Made by a program: the position numbers and the translations under genes | Notes under the pieces: generated by a model | Told to the model about the DNA's origin: nothing | Database searches by the model: none | Seen by the model: the letters and a program-made list of their open reading frames with translations, nothing else | In this document: one piece after another, positions 45,024-56,988 of the stretch | How the letters are laid out: the number at the start of each line of letters is the position of its first letter | How positions within the stretch are numbered: the first letter of the stretch is position 1 | NCBI GenBank assembly: GCA_900155495.1 | Contig: FTLJ01000468.1 | Coordinates: forward strand, 1 to 64,000 | Origin: Porogramme epimiltina | Lineage: Eukaryota > Basidiomycota > Agaricomycetes > Polyporales > Polyporaceae | Length of the DNA: 64,000 nt | Direction of reading: 5' to 3'

Positions 45024-45550
45024 ATGCCTCCAATCCTGCAAAATTCCAATACCTTAGGTGGCATCCTAGAAAGTGCCTCCACAGCAGTGTGTTGGTGTAG
45101 CAATCTGGCGTCAGAGCCTTTCATATACGTAGGCGCTGCGTTCACTTTCCGTGAGTCGTTTACACGGGTACTAGACAGTCGAATTCCGCTAACGCCACGC
45201 TAGTATCCGTGGCATGCATCGTCACTTGCTTCCACAGTCTTGCCAGGAACTTAGGACAATGTCTTTGGCGTTTCGTATGGGCGTGGGGGCCTACTTGGAT
45301 TCGCAATGGTGCACCATCGCAGCCCGAAGACCAAGTGCACCCCCAGCCAGATAAAGAATGTCATTGCGTCAGTGGTACTCCCGTTCACGAAAACTCGTCC
45401 AATGGCTCCACGAAGAATGGGCAGGAAAAACGGAGGTCTGGTCACGAGGAGAACAGGCGTTCCGGATTTACCTCTCCATATAGCCTGGACCTCGGTCCGT
45501 CAGTTCATCTCGAAATGCCCGTACCGCTCTACTTTCAAGCAGAGGAATAA
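45024..45550 (+). CDS. Small membrane protein of unknown function
   Basis: Exons 45024-45150 and 45204-45550 join in phase to 157 aa. A TATATAAA box 86-93 bp upstream and a clean intron (GTGAGTCG, CTAAC, CTAG) support a real gene. After splicing, the first half holds a hydrophobic segment, FIYVGAAFTFLSVACIVTCF. It is followed by a Trp-rich stretch (CLWRFVWAWGPTW) and then a polar, Lys/Arg/Ser-rich tail. There is no domain I recognise. An alternative splice near 45558 (GTAAGT) into the frame that ends at 45880 would give a different C-terminus. Confidence 0.5.
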
Positions 45551-46349
45551 AAACGCCTTGTAAGTTCTCAATTCTCCCATTTCTCAGAGACTGGGGTTAC
45601 AGAGGTGTTCTTAAAATCGTGGTCATTTCTAATTTCTTGTGTTGTCTAGTTCGCGCTCAAGGCACACCACCCCATTGGATGTCTTTGCGACATGCGCCAT
45701 GAAATAACCTCCATGATCAGGGACACATTCTCCACCTACTTTGTTCACCCCCTCACTCTCCGCCAATACCATATGCCTTCAGCCCCACAACCCTACCCCG
45801 CTCACTGGAGCCTCCGGCTATCGGCACACTACTTAGTCGGTTTGATGTTACCATCGATCGTCCCCCGAAACGACGGCAGCTGAGAGTTGGACAGATGCCC
45901 CTGTTGGTTGCTCGTATTACTAGCAGAATCTTAGGTACAAGAACGCTGTATTTATCTCACTTGCATATGACCCTCATTGTACTTGTGTCTTGGTGATCTT
46001 ATGCTCAATTATATGCTTCTGTTTCGTGAATGCTGCCTGTATTTACGTCAGGATCCCTGATACGCCTTCCGCGACTCTGAAATGAATGAGCCCCTATCTC
46101 CTGTGCTGGAAGGGATGTCCGACTTGCTCAAAGGGCGCACGCTCATAACCACTCTCCCTGGGCAGCCGCCGCACGTTATCTCAAAACACACGAAAGCGCC
46201 CCATCTATACGATACGAAACTTGCAATAGAAATACATGTGCCCAGTCTATAGCGATAGTCATGTACATACGCACCTCGTGCCTCGTCACAATTCGTCAAA
46301 TCATTCCCAACAGAAGGCACCCCGCACATGCCGGGCGTCCCTCCGCACA
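45551..46349. other. Convergent intergenic region
   Basis: It contains a possible extra 3' exon of the small membrane protein (45651-45883) and otherwise nothing recognised, up to the stop codon of the potassium transporter. Confidence 0.35.
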
Positions 46350-49300
46350 TCACACAATGTTGTCAGTCAGCCCCGCACCCACGCCCACATCCCGCCGCTC
46401 CTCCACCACCTGCAAGCTAATCGTCCGCGTGCGCAGGCGCATGCGCGCCGCGAGCGCAGCCTCGTCGCGCGGCTGCAGCGGCCCGGGGACGTCAACGCCC
46501 TCCTTCTCTGTCTCCCCCTCTCCCTCCACGTCTCCGTCCTTCGCGGAGCCTCGTGCGTGCAACCGCGCGGCCTGCGCACGGGGGCGCGCAGGGAGAAACT
46601 CGCTCGGGAGGAGCACGGCGCGGTCGAGCGCGACGGGGAGCCCGCGGTGGCGCCCGCGGATCATGACCGCGCAGATGATGAGCTTGGAGAGCGTGTGCAT
46701 GCCGCCCGAAAGAGAGTAGTTGAGCTGGAGCGGAACAGGTGCGGGAGTCAGCGGAGCGGAAGAAGGGGTGAGGCGGAACGGAAGAAGGGGGGGACGTGCG
46801 GAACGGAAGGGGGGACGTGCGGAGGCGTGGAAGGGGGTAGGCTTGGAGCGGGAGAAGGGGGTTGGCGGAGCGGAATACGGGGGTAGGAGCGGAACGGAAG
46901 GTGGTAGAGACGGAACGGAAGGTGGTAGGTACGGAACGGGAGGCGACAGGTACTGAACGAAAGAAGGGGGCGGGGAGCGGGGAGCGAGGAGCGAGGAGCG
47001 GGAGGGGTACTCACGCCAGGGATGCCGAGGGACAGTCCGACAGTGCCATATGCGGAGACAACCTCGAAAACTAAGAATAGGGTTGAGACGGAGATGAGGC
47101 GCGAAGGACGGGGCGCACGTACGGAGGGCAAAGATGTTGAAGTAGGAGCTCTTCGACGCGTCAGTGAGGTTGCCGCGCTGTGCGGAGCGCACGTCAGCTT
47201 ATCGCGCTCCCGATAAGATTCGCCACGGGCGCACCTCGACGATGCACAGCAGGAAGAGCGAGATGGCGAGCCACCACATGTCTGCAAACGGGGGAGCGGT
47301 CAGCAGAGCGCCAACGGCGGCTGCAGGAGCACGCGGGGGGGGGGGGCAGGGGACTCACCGAACGAGAGCTGGCGGCGCGCGTGGCGCGCGAGGTACTTGC
47401 CCCAGATCGCGACGCGGGAGACTGAGTGGCGGTCCCAGTGCGCGTCGTCGTTGAGCTCGTCCTCGGCCACGGACTCCTCGTACACGCCGAGCGACTTCTC
47501 CTCGTACACGTTCGTCGCGCGCACGCTGCGCGCATGCCGCACGTCGCACGTCAGCGGAGGGGACGGGATGGGACACAGCGTCGCGGCGGCACGCACCTCA
47601 TGGCAATGGGGTATATGGAGATGTACATCATCACGACGAAGAGGACCCTGAGGGAAGTGTTTGCGGTCGTCAGCAACGCGTCGTCATCGCGCCGGGGCAG
47701 AGGAAGCGCGGCGCAGGAGAGTGAACGGCGAGGAAGGACACGCACTGCACCGCCGGCATGAGCTCGGAGACGGGGATGGGCTGGTACCCCGCGTTGCGGC
47801 ACGCGGCCGCGTTGAGGATCGCGTCGATGAAGCGCACGCCGAACGGGAGCTCCTCCGTCACCGGGTTCCCGATGTTCAGCACGAGGTCGAACAGCAGGTT
47901 CGTGCAGCTGGGGGCGTGGGCGTCAGCTCGCGCGCGCGGAACGAAAGGGAGGGAGGGAAGGGCCCACTTGAGCGCCATGACCGTCCCGACTAGGAGCCAC
48001 GTCTGGCGGCTCGGGAACATGTATATGGTGCATCGACGCGGGTGGTCGAGCAGGAAACGCAGCGCGTCCTTGTTGCGGGATTGGCCGGGGAGCTTTGCCA
48101 GGAGCCAGCTTCAGGGACGGTTAGCGCTGGACAGGGCGCCTCGCGGAGGACGAAAATAGACTCACATGAAGAAGCGGAGGCTGACGACGCGCTATATGAT
48201 GAGCAGCGGAACGAGCACCGAGAGGGGGAGGCTCACGTACAATACAGGCTGAATGTCGCGGAGGGCCTGCGTCAGAGGCGGCCGGGCACCGGGGCTTGAG
48301 AACTTACCAGACAAGTGTTCCCTGCGAGAACGCAGATGACCAGGAAGACGATGAGCGGGTAGGCGGCCTTGAAGGGCGCCATGCCCTGGTCGACGAGGGA
48401 CATGCCTGAAGCCGGTTGAGAATCACATGCGTGAGGGGAGGAGCGCAGGAGAATCACCGGTGTTCGCCCAGGCTCCAACGACCTGAAAGGCAGAGAACCT
48501 GCAGGCGTGACGGGTGAGGGCCGGATGCAGTAGGTGCGGGGGAGCAGCCTTACCAGACCGGGTTAATGGCTTTGTGCTGCAGGGGGGGAAGGAGATTGGG
48601 CTCCCATTGTGACAGCAACATGTACGGCGCCGTGACGACGAAGGAAATCGCCAAGAGGCCGAAATAGTACTGCGCAAAGAGTCCCGTGAGCGATGGCGCT
48701 TCCGAGAAGACGGGCATTGGTGCCGACATACCAGTGGGATGATCCAGAGGAGCGCGCTCAGGGCGCGATATTCTACGCCGCCCAGCTCCTCGATGTTCTC
48801 GGCGGTCAGGCCGTAGAACGCGGAGTTGCGCTTGACCCTGGCGCTGAAGCTGAGGTACGGCACGGACTTGACGGGGCCTTCTGGCTCCACGGCCACGCCG
48901 CCCGAGGTGGGGATGAGGGTCTCCGTGCGTGGCACGGTGAGCGTCCGGGCAAGTTTCCGTTTGAGCCGCGGGGAGAACTTGCCCAGGATCTGGGAGAAAA
49001 TCTGGTCCACGTTGGGAAAGCCGCCGAACTCGTCCTCCTTGGACGAGGACGAGATGGCCGGGGTGTCGGTCGCGACTCGTAATGAGGAGCGGAGGGACCT
49101 CCTGCTGGAAACTGGGTGTAGGGGGCTGGCTGTCGATGCCTCGATGACTTGTTCTGGGGGCAGAGTGAGGGTCTGCGACCCCATTGGGTCGATTGGCCGT
49201 GGTGCCACATCTAGTCTGCGAATCATGTCCGCACGGAGGCCAACCTTGGGGTTCTGGTGGGTGTGAGCAGCGAATGGGGTTTGCTCTCGCGCCCTCTCTC

Positions 49301-49910
49301 GTTCTAGTTTGAATCGTCGCAAGGTGTCCCGGATGTGCCTAATGGAAGGGGAAGCTTCCTGTGAAGCCTCGATAGTGACGGTCCTCTGCATCTCTGCAGC
49401 AACGATGTGTCGCAAGTTCTTCAAGAAGTACCATCTATTCCGGGGTCATATTGAGTGCTTCCAGGTGCGGTTGCAAGAGACCGGCTAATCACCTTCTGAC
49501 CACGACGACGAACCAGGCGACAAAGGCCTAGAATAAAGACGGGCGTCAAAATTGAACAAAGTCCGGACAGCACCACTGAGGGAGTTGGGGAACACACTTG
49601 GTTTCCGAGAAGCTCCAGGATGACAAGTAGGACTTGTTGCCATGGTGTAAGACCGCTGAGATCAACGGTGATGAGGCCGGTGCCGGTCGCGCCGCTGACG
49701 CAGATGTATAAAGCGTCGATGAAAGGGACGTAGAAGCTCCCGTTGCTCGCCCAGAGGATTGCAGCTCCCAGGAGTGGGACGATCAAGCTGGGCGCGGTGG
49801 CGCTGTAATTAGCACGAGCATCACAGACATGTCAAAGGGCGAGCGTACAACGCGAGCATGTGGAGGCGATAAAAGTTGAAATAATGCCGGATGGTGATGT
49901 TGCCAATCAT
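46350..49910 (-). CDS. TRK1: TRK-family potassium transporter
   Basis: This multi-exon minus-strand gene starts at the ATG at 49910. Exon 1 (ITIRHYFNFYRLHMLAF) and exon 2 join across a 46-bp intron. Landmarks of the SKT/TRK fold follow. The first pore segment is in FIDALYICVSGATGTGLITV, with GLTPWQQVLLVILELLGNQ after it. A long cytosolic Ser/Arg-rich loop comes next. Later segments are FQVVGAWANTGMSLVDQG (a later pore loop), LIVFLVICVLAGNTC, PSRQTWLLVGTVMALK, YGTVGLSLGIPG (last pore) and the family signature NYSLSGGMHTLSKLIICAVM followed by IRGRHRGLPVALDRAVLLP. TRK proteins take up K+ at the plasma membrane, driven by the proton gradient. The C-terminal tail of about 100 residues is acidic and charged. 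Small exons between 46.9 and 48.5 kb were located but not all boundaries fixed. Confidence 0.9.
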
Positions 49911-50343
49911 GATGCCAAGTGGACGTCGTAGGACGGATGGTCGTGGATGCTGTAGAGGAAGGGTGAATGTCGCTGGCACAAGTGGCCACCGAGGTTGTGG
50001 CCACACCGTGAGGGTGGCACGATGCACACAGGGGACAAAGCTTGCGCTGGCCGCACAAATGTTATGCGCTGTCACGTGAGGAGGAAGATCATTTGCGTCT
50101 TCGAATGCCTTGAATTTGGAAAACTGAAAAACCAGACGGTGCTGTGCCTCTAGCACGGGCGACGTCGAGCGGACGTAAGCAAAGTCGCGAGGAGGAGTGC
50201 CTGAGAATAGCAACTCTTCACGGCACACTTGAGGTGTGGCTTTCCAGTTCCGCTCAAAACGGCTGGCGGCCAGTGAATGGCACAAATCGCGCATTTTGGG
50301 CATGGGCGGCCGCGCAAAAAAAAAGGGGCCAACAATGAAGTTA

Positions 50344-50423
50344 TGACGACAGTGGGATTCGAACCCACGCCCTTTCGGACCAGATCCTGATTCTGGCGCC
50401 TTAGACCGCTCGGCCATATCGCC
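50344..50423 (-). tRNA. tRNA-Leu (anticodon CAG)
   Basis: On the minus strand the 80-nt sequence folds as a tRNA. The 7-bp acceptor stem is GGCGATA with TGTCGTC (two G-T pairs) and discriminator A. The D arm contains GGCCGAGCGGTCTAAGGC. The anticodon stem CCAGA/TCTGG encloses the loop ATCAGGA, with CAG as the anticodon. The variable arm is TCCGAAAGGGC, and the T arm is GTGGG-TTCGAAT-CCCAC. The long variable arm fits a type II leucine tRNA. There is no intron. The internal A and B boxes (GGCCGAGCGG and GGTTCGAATCC) are intact. Confidence 0.95.
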
Positions 50424-52054
50424 ATACTCAACGAAGTGAGTATAACATTGATACCCAGTACAAATTAGACGTTCCCCCTAAAGGCCCCGAGTCGTGCGAT
50501 AACCTACGTAGACTCCGAAATGCTGCTCCCACACAAGTCAGACACACGTAGTCTTCCCTCGGCTACAAGTACGGGCCAAAGCGCACGTACGTGATGCAGC
50601 GGTACGTCCATGGTGACACGCGTACGGAGCCGTCGGCTGCAGATCTCTCATCCGGTGACAGCGTTGGCGCACAGAGACGCACAACGGTTCCTGACATGCG
50701 CCTGCATACGCGTTGCACGCGCGCTGCACGTTCCTCACCCGCTGGAGGCGGTGCGTCGACGGCGGCCAACGTACCCGCACAGTCGGCGGGAGAACGCTGC
50801 TCGTTGGGGAAGAGGACCGTTCGATTCTGCGCCATGCGAAAAGATCGTAGGAGCGACGAGGCGGCCACCGAGTCAAGCAGCGCTCTAGTTGTAGAAAAAC
50901 GGATAATCCGTCCACCGCCACAGTGCCATTCGCTCGAGGACGCACTCAGTAGGCGCCCGCGGACCGTTTGGGGCACTCGAAACGCTGGGGAGGAAAAAAA
51001 GGCGGCGGTCAATGTTTCGTCCTCTCCTCCAAATCGTTTTTCTCCGACCCCCCGGAGTACGCGGCCACGGCGCCTCTCTCCGCTGCCTGATTGGTGGGAT
51101 GACGCGCCATGATCAGGTGCGCTCCCCCGCCCCTCGACGCTCCCGCCACCGCGTCTCGTACATCCCACCAAGCCTCTGCCCGTTCCTTGCGCTGATTATT
51201 CTTCAGGGACTGGGCGTCACGCTGATCGCGCCCTATGACTTCCGGACGCAAGTCCTCCGGTTTCGCTACAGCCTTCTTACAAAACGCCCTGTGGCCAGCG
51301 TGTCACGAACACCGACCCCATGACGAGCCCATAGCACCACTCGCGCCGGGGCGGTGCGCCTTGTTTCCAGATATGTCCCCATCGCGCACCATCCATTCAT
51401 CTGACCAGATTTGCCTCGCTTACCGGTTAGGCGTGCCCGAGGCGTCTGCTCTTCGCGTGGGTCGGTTTCCCCGCACACCCCCGCAGCAGCACAGCGATTC
51501 TTAGCCCTCGCGCCTCCCACTTGACCACACCAATCATTCTTCCGCTGATCGTGCCCGCCTTCGCTCGCGCCCCGCCCGCCTGGCCTCGCATCAGCTTATT
51601 GGGCCTTTCGGCTCCCGTGCGCCCTCCCCAGTCGCCAGGGACGGCCCTCAAACCATCGCTCACGTTCACGTCCTGACGCCTCGTTTAGACGTGCTCGGGT
51701 ACAATGTGACCTTAATTCTCTCAGCCTCACATGCTACCCGCACCGTGTGATCGATCCGAACTCTATGATGCCCGGCGCGCTCGCAGCTTCGGGGGCACCT
51801 CCCTGGGCACCTCACCCGCCTTCCCTGAAACGCGCCCGGGTGATGTCACGCCCGCACGCCGTCGTCACTCGAGCCCCCCCCCATTATTGCCCGCCGCCCT
51901 CCGTCGCGCCGACAACGGAATACCCGGACGCCTTCGCAGCCCCCCGAGCCGACGGACGGTGCACGGTTAAAATCCGCCGCGGCGAGCAGCCCAGCCCGCC
52001 AGGACCCTCCCGGCCCCGAGCCCGTCCTTCCCTCGCCTCCTTCACACTTTCGAG
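50424..52054. other. Intergenic region between tRNA-Leu and lipase 2
   Basis: About 1.6 kb of GC-rich sequence with overlapping frames on both strands and no recognised domain or splice pattern. A GGTTAAAATCC element near 51965 lies about 90 bp before the lipase ATG, at the same distance as the GTTATAAC element of the inverted paralogue, and may be its TATA box. The stretch between the TRK ATG (49910) and the tRNA also shows no gene. Confidence 0.4.
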
Positions 52055-54567
52055 ATGGTCGCCCTTCGCGCGTTCGCCCGCCTCCTCGTCTTCGCCGCGG
52101 CCGCCCTCGCCGCGCCCACCGAGTTCGACAAGCGCGCGCCCCCGACGGTCACCCTCGACAAGGGCACCTTCACGGGCACCGTCGACGGCTCGACGAACAA
52201 GTTCCTCGGCATCCCGTTCGGCAAGGCCCCGTACGTCCTCCGCTGAGCCCGCACGCGTGTTCGCCACACACAGCTGATCACACTGCATCCTGTGTCGCAC
52301 AGTGTGGGCGACCTGCGGTTCAACCTCCCCCAGGCGGTGGACGCGTATAATGGCTCGTACACCGTGACGAGCTACGGGCCTGCGTGCCCCCAGCAGGCGT
52401 TCGACTTCCCCGAGTTCTCAGGGCTCACCCAGGCGGCGATCGACCTCGTCGTCAACACCGTGTACAACGTCATCACCCCCGCCGCTGAGGACTGTGCGCG
52501 CCGCCGTTCTCATCCATCTTTCCCGCCGCCTGCTGACCATTTTCGCCGTCTGTCCGCCGCCGCCTCCAGGCCTGTCGCTCAACGTGGTGGTCCCTGCGGG
52601 CACGAAGCCGGGTGCAAACCTTCCGGTGGCAGTCGTGAGTATCCTCAGGGTCAATTACACGCCTCATCGTGCTGACCGTCGGCGTGCGCCATGCGACAGT
52701 GGATCTTCGGAGGTGAGCGTGGTACCCCGCAGCACGGACGACCGGATCGGGGCTGACACGCTGCCGTCATCGCAGGCGGGTTCGAGATCGGCGGCACCGA
52801 CATGTGCGTGCTTAAATCCGAGGAGGAGGCGCTCCGCCGCTGACGCCCGTCTCCTTGACAGCTATGACGGAAAGCAGATCGTCGGCCGCTCGATCGACCT
52901 CGGAGAGCCCGTCGTGTATGTGAGCATGAACTACCGGTCAGTGCCACCCGCCCCGCCCATATCCGGCGCCGAGCGCTAATTGGCCGCCCATTCTCAGTGT
53001 CTCTGGTGAGCGCTTCCATTCCATACCTGCGCCGCGCGTGCTGACAACCCGCAGCGTACGGCTTCCTCGCAAGTAAGGAGGTCCGAGAAGCGGGCGTTGG
53101 CAACCTGGGTTTGCAGGACCGTGAGTGTTTTTCCCAGGCTCGACAAGACCGCTCTCGGCTGAGGCCAACACGTGCCTTTGTCTTTTTCTGGCGCAGAACG
53201 CCTCGCGCTCCGCTGGGTGCAGAAGTACATCTCCCAGTTCGGCGGCGACCCGACCAAAGTGACCATGTACGTGCCGCCGGCCCCCTCCCACCCGCGAGCC
53301 ACGCTGACCGCCGCCCCGTGCGCCCTGCAGCTGGGGCGAGAGCGCGGGCGCGATCTCCGTCGCGCTGCAGCTGCTCACGAACGGCGGCAACGCCGAGGGC
53401 CTCTTCCGCGGCGCGTTCATGCAGTCCGGCTCGCCGATCCCCGTCGGCGCGATCGAGCACGGCCAGGACGACTACGACGCGCTCGTGTCCGAGACGGGCT
53501 GCTCCGCGGCGTCCGACACGCTCCAGTGCCTCCGCGAGGTGCCGTACGCCACGCTCAAGGCCGCCGTGGACAAGTCCGCCGGCTTCTTCTCCGCGCAGGT
53601 ATGCGTTCCGTGACACCGTGACCGTTTTGTGAGCGCGTGGAGATTGACGGGATGCTCGGCGCAGTCGCTCCGGCTTACGTGGCTCCCGCGCGTCGACGGC
53701 GTCTTCTTGACCGACACGCCGCAGAACCTGGTCGCGGCAGGGAGCGTCGCCAACGTTCCGTTCGTCACTGGCGTAAGTCGTCTCGAACTCCACCGTCCGC
53801 ACCGCGCTGAGCGTTCCGCAGGACTGCGATGATGAAGGCACCCTCTTCTCGCTCTCGACGCTCAACATCACGTACGTCGCCCCCGCATATACTAAGCTCT
53901 CCTGGCTCACACGAACCATAGGACGGAGAGCGGTCTGCGGGACTACATGCTGAACAACTACATCCCCGAGGCGACCTACGACGACGTTGACGCCCTCCTC
54001 GCCGTCTACCCCGCGGACATCACCCAGGGCTCGCCGTACAGCACGAGCATACTCAACGCCGTCACGCCCGAGTTCAAGCGCATCGCGTCCCTCCAGGGCG
54101 ACCTCGTCTTCCAGGCGCCCCGCAGGTACTTCATCCAGAACCGCGCGGCGTCGCAGCCGATCTGGTCGTACAGTGCGTCCCGCTCCCTGATTTCGCCAAG
54201 TTGAGCGACTAACGACGTGTTCCGCGCAGTCAACAAGCGACTCAAGGTCCTCCCCATCCTCGGCTCGGTACGTCGTGTCCACAGCGCGCGCCGCGCCCCC
54301 CGCTGACCCCCGCGCGTCGTGCAGTTCCACGGCTCCGACCTGCTGAACGTGTACTTCGAGGGCGACATGGCCGACTACCTCATCAACTTCGTCAACAAGC
54401 TCAACCCGAACGGCAAGACGGGCATCTCGTGGCCGCAGTACTCGGTCGCGAGCCCGAAGCTGCTCCAGTTCCAGGACGGGCTCATCCCGCTCACGATCTC
54501 GAACGACGACTACCGCGTCGCGGCGATGCAGAAGATGACGGAGCTCTCGCTCAAGTTCCCGATCTAG
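52055..54567 (+). CDS. Secreted type-B carboxylesterase/lipase, paralogue 2
   Basis: The assembled exons give about 545 aa. The start ATG at 52055 gives a signal peptide (ALRAFARLLVFAAAALAAP) and a KR site. Exons include 52055-52230, 52303-52493, a 13-nt exon 52700-52712 (WIFG), an 8-nt exon 52998-53005 and several more. Blocks in order are TFTGTVDGSTNKFLGIPFGK, EDCLSLNVVVPAGTKPG, WIFGGGFEIGG, YVSMNYRVSAYGFLASKEV, the nucleophile motif WGESAGAISVAL, the acidic residue in DCDDEGTLFSLST, and the catalytic His in SFHGSDLLNVYF. The end is KMTELSLKFPI. Unlike paralogue 1 it keeps the usual GESAGA. The product is probably an extracellular esterase acting on long-chain or carotenoid esters (family knowledge). 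It is inverted relative to paralogue 1 and more GC-rich. Confidence 0.92.
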
Positions 54568-54790
54568 GCGTCGGGCGAGTAGGGAGGGGAGCTCCGGCGA
54601 AAAGAAACGAAAAACGACAGACTACGTATACCCACCCGTATGCGAAATGACCCTGGACGACAGACCGACGACCGTGTCCCCTGCATTAGGCCTCATTTTG
54701 TACGATACCTCTTGTAGTTTATAATAATGATGTACGATGTCGTGTAACAGCAGCGCTCCGCGCCCAGCCCAGGATCCCTCGAGGCAAGTT
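54568..54790. other. Lipase 2 3' flank
   Basis: 3' UTR-like sequence ending in an AT-rich patch (TTATAATAATGATG near 54720), then the start of a repeat block shared with 54926 onward. No gene is seen. Confidence 0.35.
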
Positions 54791-54922
54791 CTACTCCGCG
54801 CACACAGCCGCGTCCGCGTCTTCTGGGGTCAAGTACGGCCAGAACGTGAATGTCTAAAACGTGACCGGCCCGTCCACCAGCTCCCTCAAGGACGCCATGT
54901 CAAAGTCCTCCGGCCCCGTCCC
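54791..54922 (-). pseudogene. C-terminal relic of a subfamily B F-box gene
   Basis: On the minus strand this encodes DFDMASLRELVDGPVTF, an in-frame TAG, then TFTFWPYLTPEDADAA and a stop. It is almost the C-terminus of the F-box gene at 57887-59854, in which the TAG position is a glycine codon. Only about 40 codons survive. Flanking sequence (GTCGTGTAAC, GCGCTCCGCGC) recurs at 54926-54960 next to the intact gene, so the relic is one unit of an imperfect tandem duplication. Confidence 0.75.
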
Positions 54923-55015
54923 GTGTCGTGTAACTTACAGCAACGCTCCGCGCGCCAGTCCCCACAGCATCTCGGCACATGTGAAGAGTGCGCCCAACAT
55001 TCCTCGAAGCACTTT

Positions 55016-56988
55016 CTACTCTGCGCACTGCGCGTCCGTGTCCGCGTCTGCGTCTTCCGGGGTCAAGTACGGACAGAACGTGAACGTACCGAAAGACACC
55101 GGCCCGCCCACCAGCTCCCTTATGACCGCCATTTCGAAGTTGTCCGGCCCCGTCGGGTCGCCGTCCCAGGGCAGCACCACCGTAGGGATGCCCTCGAACC
55201 GCCCGTCCCTGTCGTGCTCAAACCCGGACCATTCGAAGCTCTCTAAACGCGCACCGCGCTCTGCCCGGTGCCTGAGCGTGCCCCTGATCGGCCGCGCCCA
55301 GTTGGTCCGGCGTAGGCACTCCGCGACGTCTTTCTCCCGGGCCGAGCTGAGCAACGTCCTCTTGAGGTGGCCATCACTGCTGAATGGGAAGGACACCGCG
55401 AGCGTCCTGAGGTGTGGCACGACGAGCGAGCTTGGGTCGGCGGCTGCATCGCGGCCCTTGAGGCCGCGGAAGATGTTGGCGGCATCGCGGGAAACGACTC
55501 GAAGTGCGCGGAGGCTGGGGAACGCGCGGAAGAAGTGTGCTCTCCCAAAGGTGTCGTCGTGTAGTACGGTGATGGAGAGGTACGTGATCGAGGTGTAGGG
55601 GCGGAAGAACGCGACATAGCTGTTGGTGGTCGCTCGCTGGCGCTCGTATGATATTTGGACGCGCTTGGTGTCGTCACTACAGATCCGTACTGCTACGTCT
55701 ATGTGTTGGTTAGTGCGTGTCTCTTCTTTGACTATTTCTACTCGGTTGACGCCCTCGAGAAGCCGAGGGAGGAGGTTCGGGTCTTCGGGAAGGAGGGGGT
55801 CGACCCAGGGCAGAGTACTACCGTGACTGTTGACGTGTAAGACATGGAGGTGGACGAGGGCCGGCACATGGAACATGCTGGAGATGGGTTCAGTGTAATT
55901 CCGACGGTGGCTTCGGATGGTAAGCGTTTGGAGAAAGGGCAATGAGATCTTTCCAAACTGGAGTACGGCGGTGTCGTCACCACGTGACGTGACGGCACGT
56001 TGTATGGAGAGCGATTTTAGCTTCGAGAAGGTGTGCAAGAAATCACGGAGGGCCTGGTAATTCAAGTTTGGAGGCCAAGGTTGGTTATATGCGACATGCT
56101 GGATTGACCGCCGTGTGAAGAGATGAAATATTAGCCCTGGCGTAGAAAGGGACCTGAGGCGAGGGATGCTGAAGTTCGGTAATGTTTGTATATCGTCGAA
56201 AATGTTTGTATTTGTGTACCATGCACTATCAGCGTTGGATTTTCCCTCTTTCGAGCTCAAAAATGTTATTTCCAGCTCCTCTATGCATGGCGTGGTCCAC
56301 TCCAAGGTCTCACGCAACAGGATGAGCTCTTGAAGGCTATAGATGTCTACATGTAATGCCGTGATTCGTGATCCTACACCCCCTGGGTCCTGTTCGAGGC
56401 ACTGCGTAAAGGTTTTCTGGTAATGCACCAGCCGAATAGTTATATCTTGCACAAAAGAAAGTCGGAATAGGGTCTTCATAAATGCCATACGGCGCTGTCT
56501 GACTTGGGCTGAGGCGCAGAAATTGAATGATTGATCGGCAAGTACGTTCACCCAGAATGCTGATGTACCAAACAGGATGTCTCTCCAGCGACGACACACG
56601 TGTGCAATCCTAATGCTTTGTGTGTCATGATAGCACCAATTGAAGGTGTCAGACAAAAGCTCAGCGGGGAGACGGTGGATGGGGGCGGCATCGTTGTGGG
56701 CGAAGAGAAATGCTCGCATCAAGTGACGATGTTCTTCGGCTTTCGACAGGTTGAATGCTTGAAGCTCTGGAGTTGACTGTTCAAGAAGAACTGCGCGTTT
56801 CTGTTGGGCAAGAACAAGGGCATAATAGGGAAAGAAATCCGGAATGCCGTCCCCTGTTGTTGTTTCAAGGGCGGCCGTGTCAGGGAGCACGGGCTTAACG
56901 TGCCAGTTGGTCAGAACGCTACTCCACTCGTTATTGGTATAGAAGGGCTTACTACAGGAGTCAGTTTTGCGGGTATGCAATTGCCCAT
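55016..56988 (-). CDS. F-box protein, subfamily B copy 1 (MGNC first exon)
   Basis: Predicted exons 56988-56953 (12 codons) and 56893-55016 join in phase 0 to 637 aa. The first exon reads MGNCIPAKLTPV. The 59-bp intron has a GTAAGC donor, CTGAC branch site and AAG acceptor. The protein continues PVLPDTAALETTTGDG. The F-box-like motif is LPAELLSDTFNWCYHD, then SIRIAHVCRRWRDILFGTSA. A leucine-rich middle and a closing block (IRELVGGPVSFGTFTF, PYLTPEDADADTDAQCAE) follow. The large open frame extends farther upstream, but its first codon is GTG and it has no ATG before the F-box. MGNC at the start is the pattern of N-myristoylated and palmitoylated proteins (inference). Likely an SCF adaptor. Confidence 0.8.

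Noticed and set aside
46236..46886. 216-codon plus frame over the TRK 3' end
   Set aside because: Antisense to exons with clear TRK signatures; low-complexity Arg/Gly translation.
52651..54330. 559-codon minus-strand frame across lipase 2
   Set aside because: Long only because the gene is GC-rich; the plus strand carries the full lipase with conserved splice sites and catalytic motifs.
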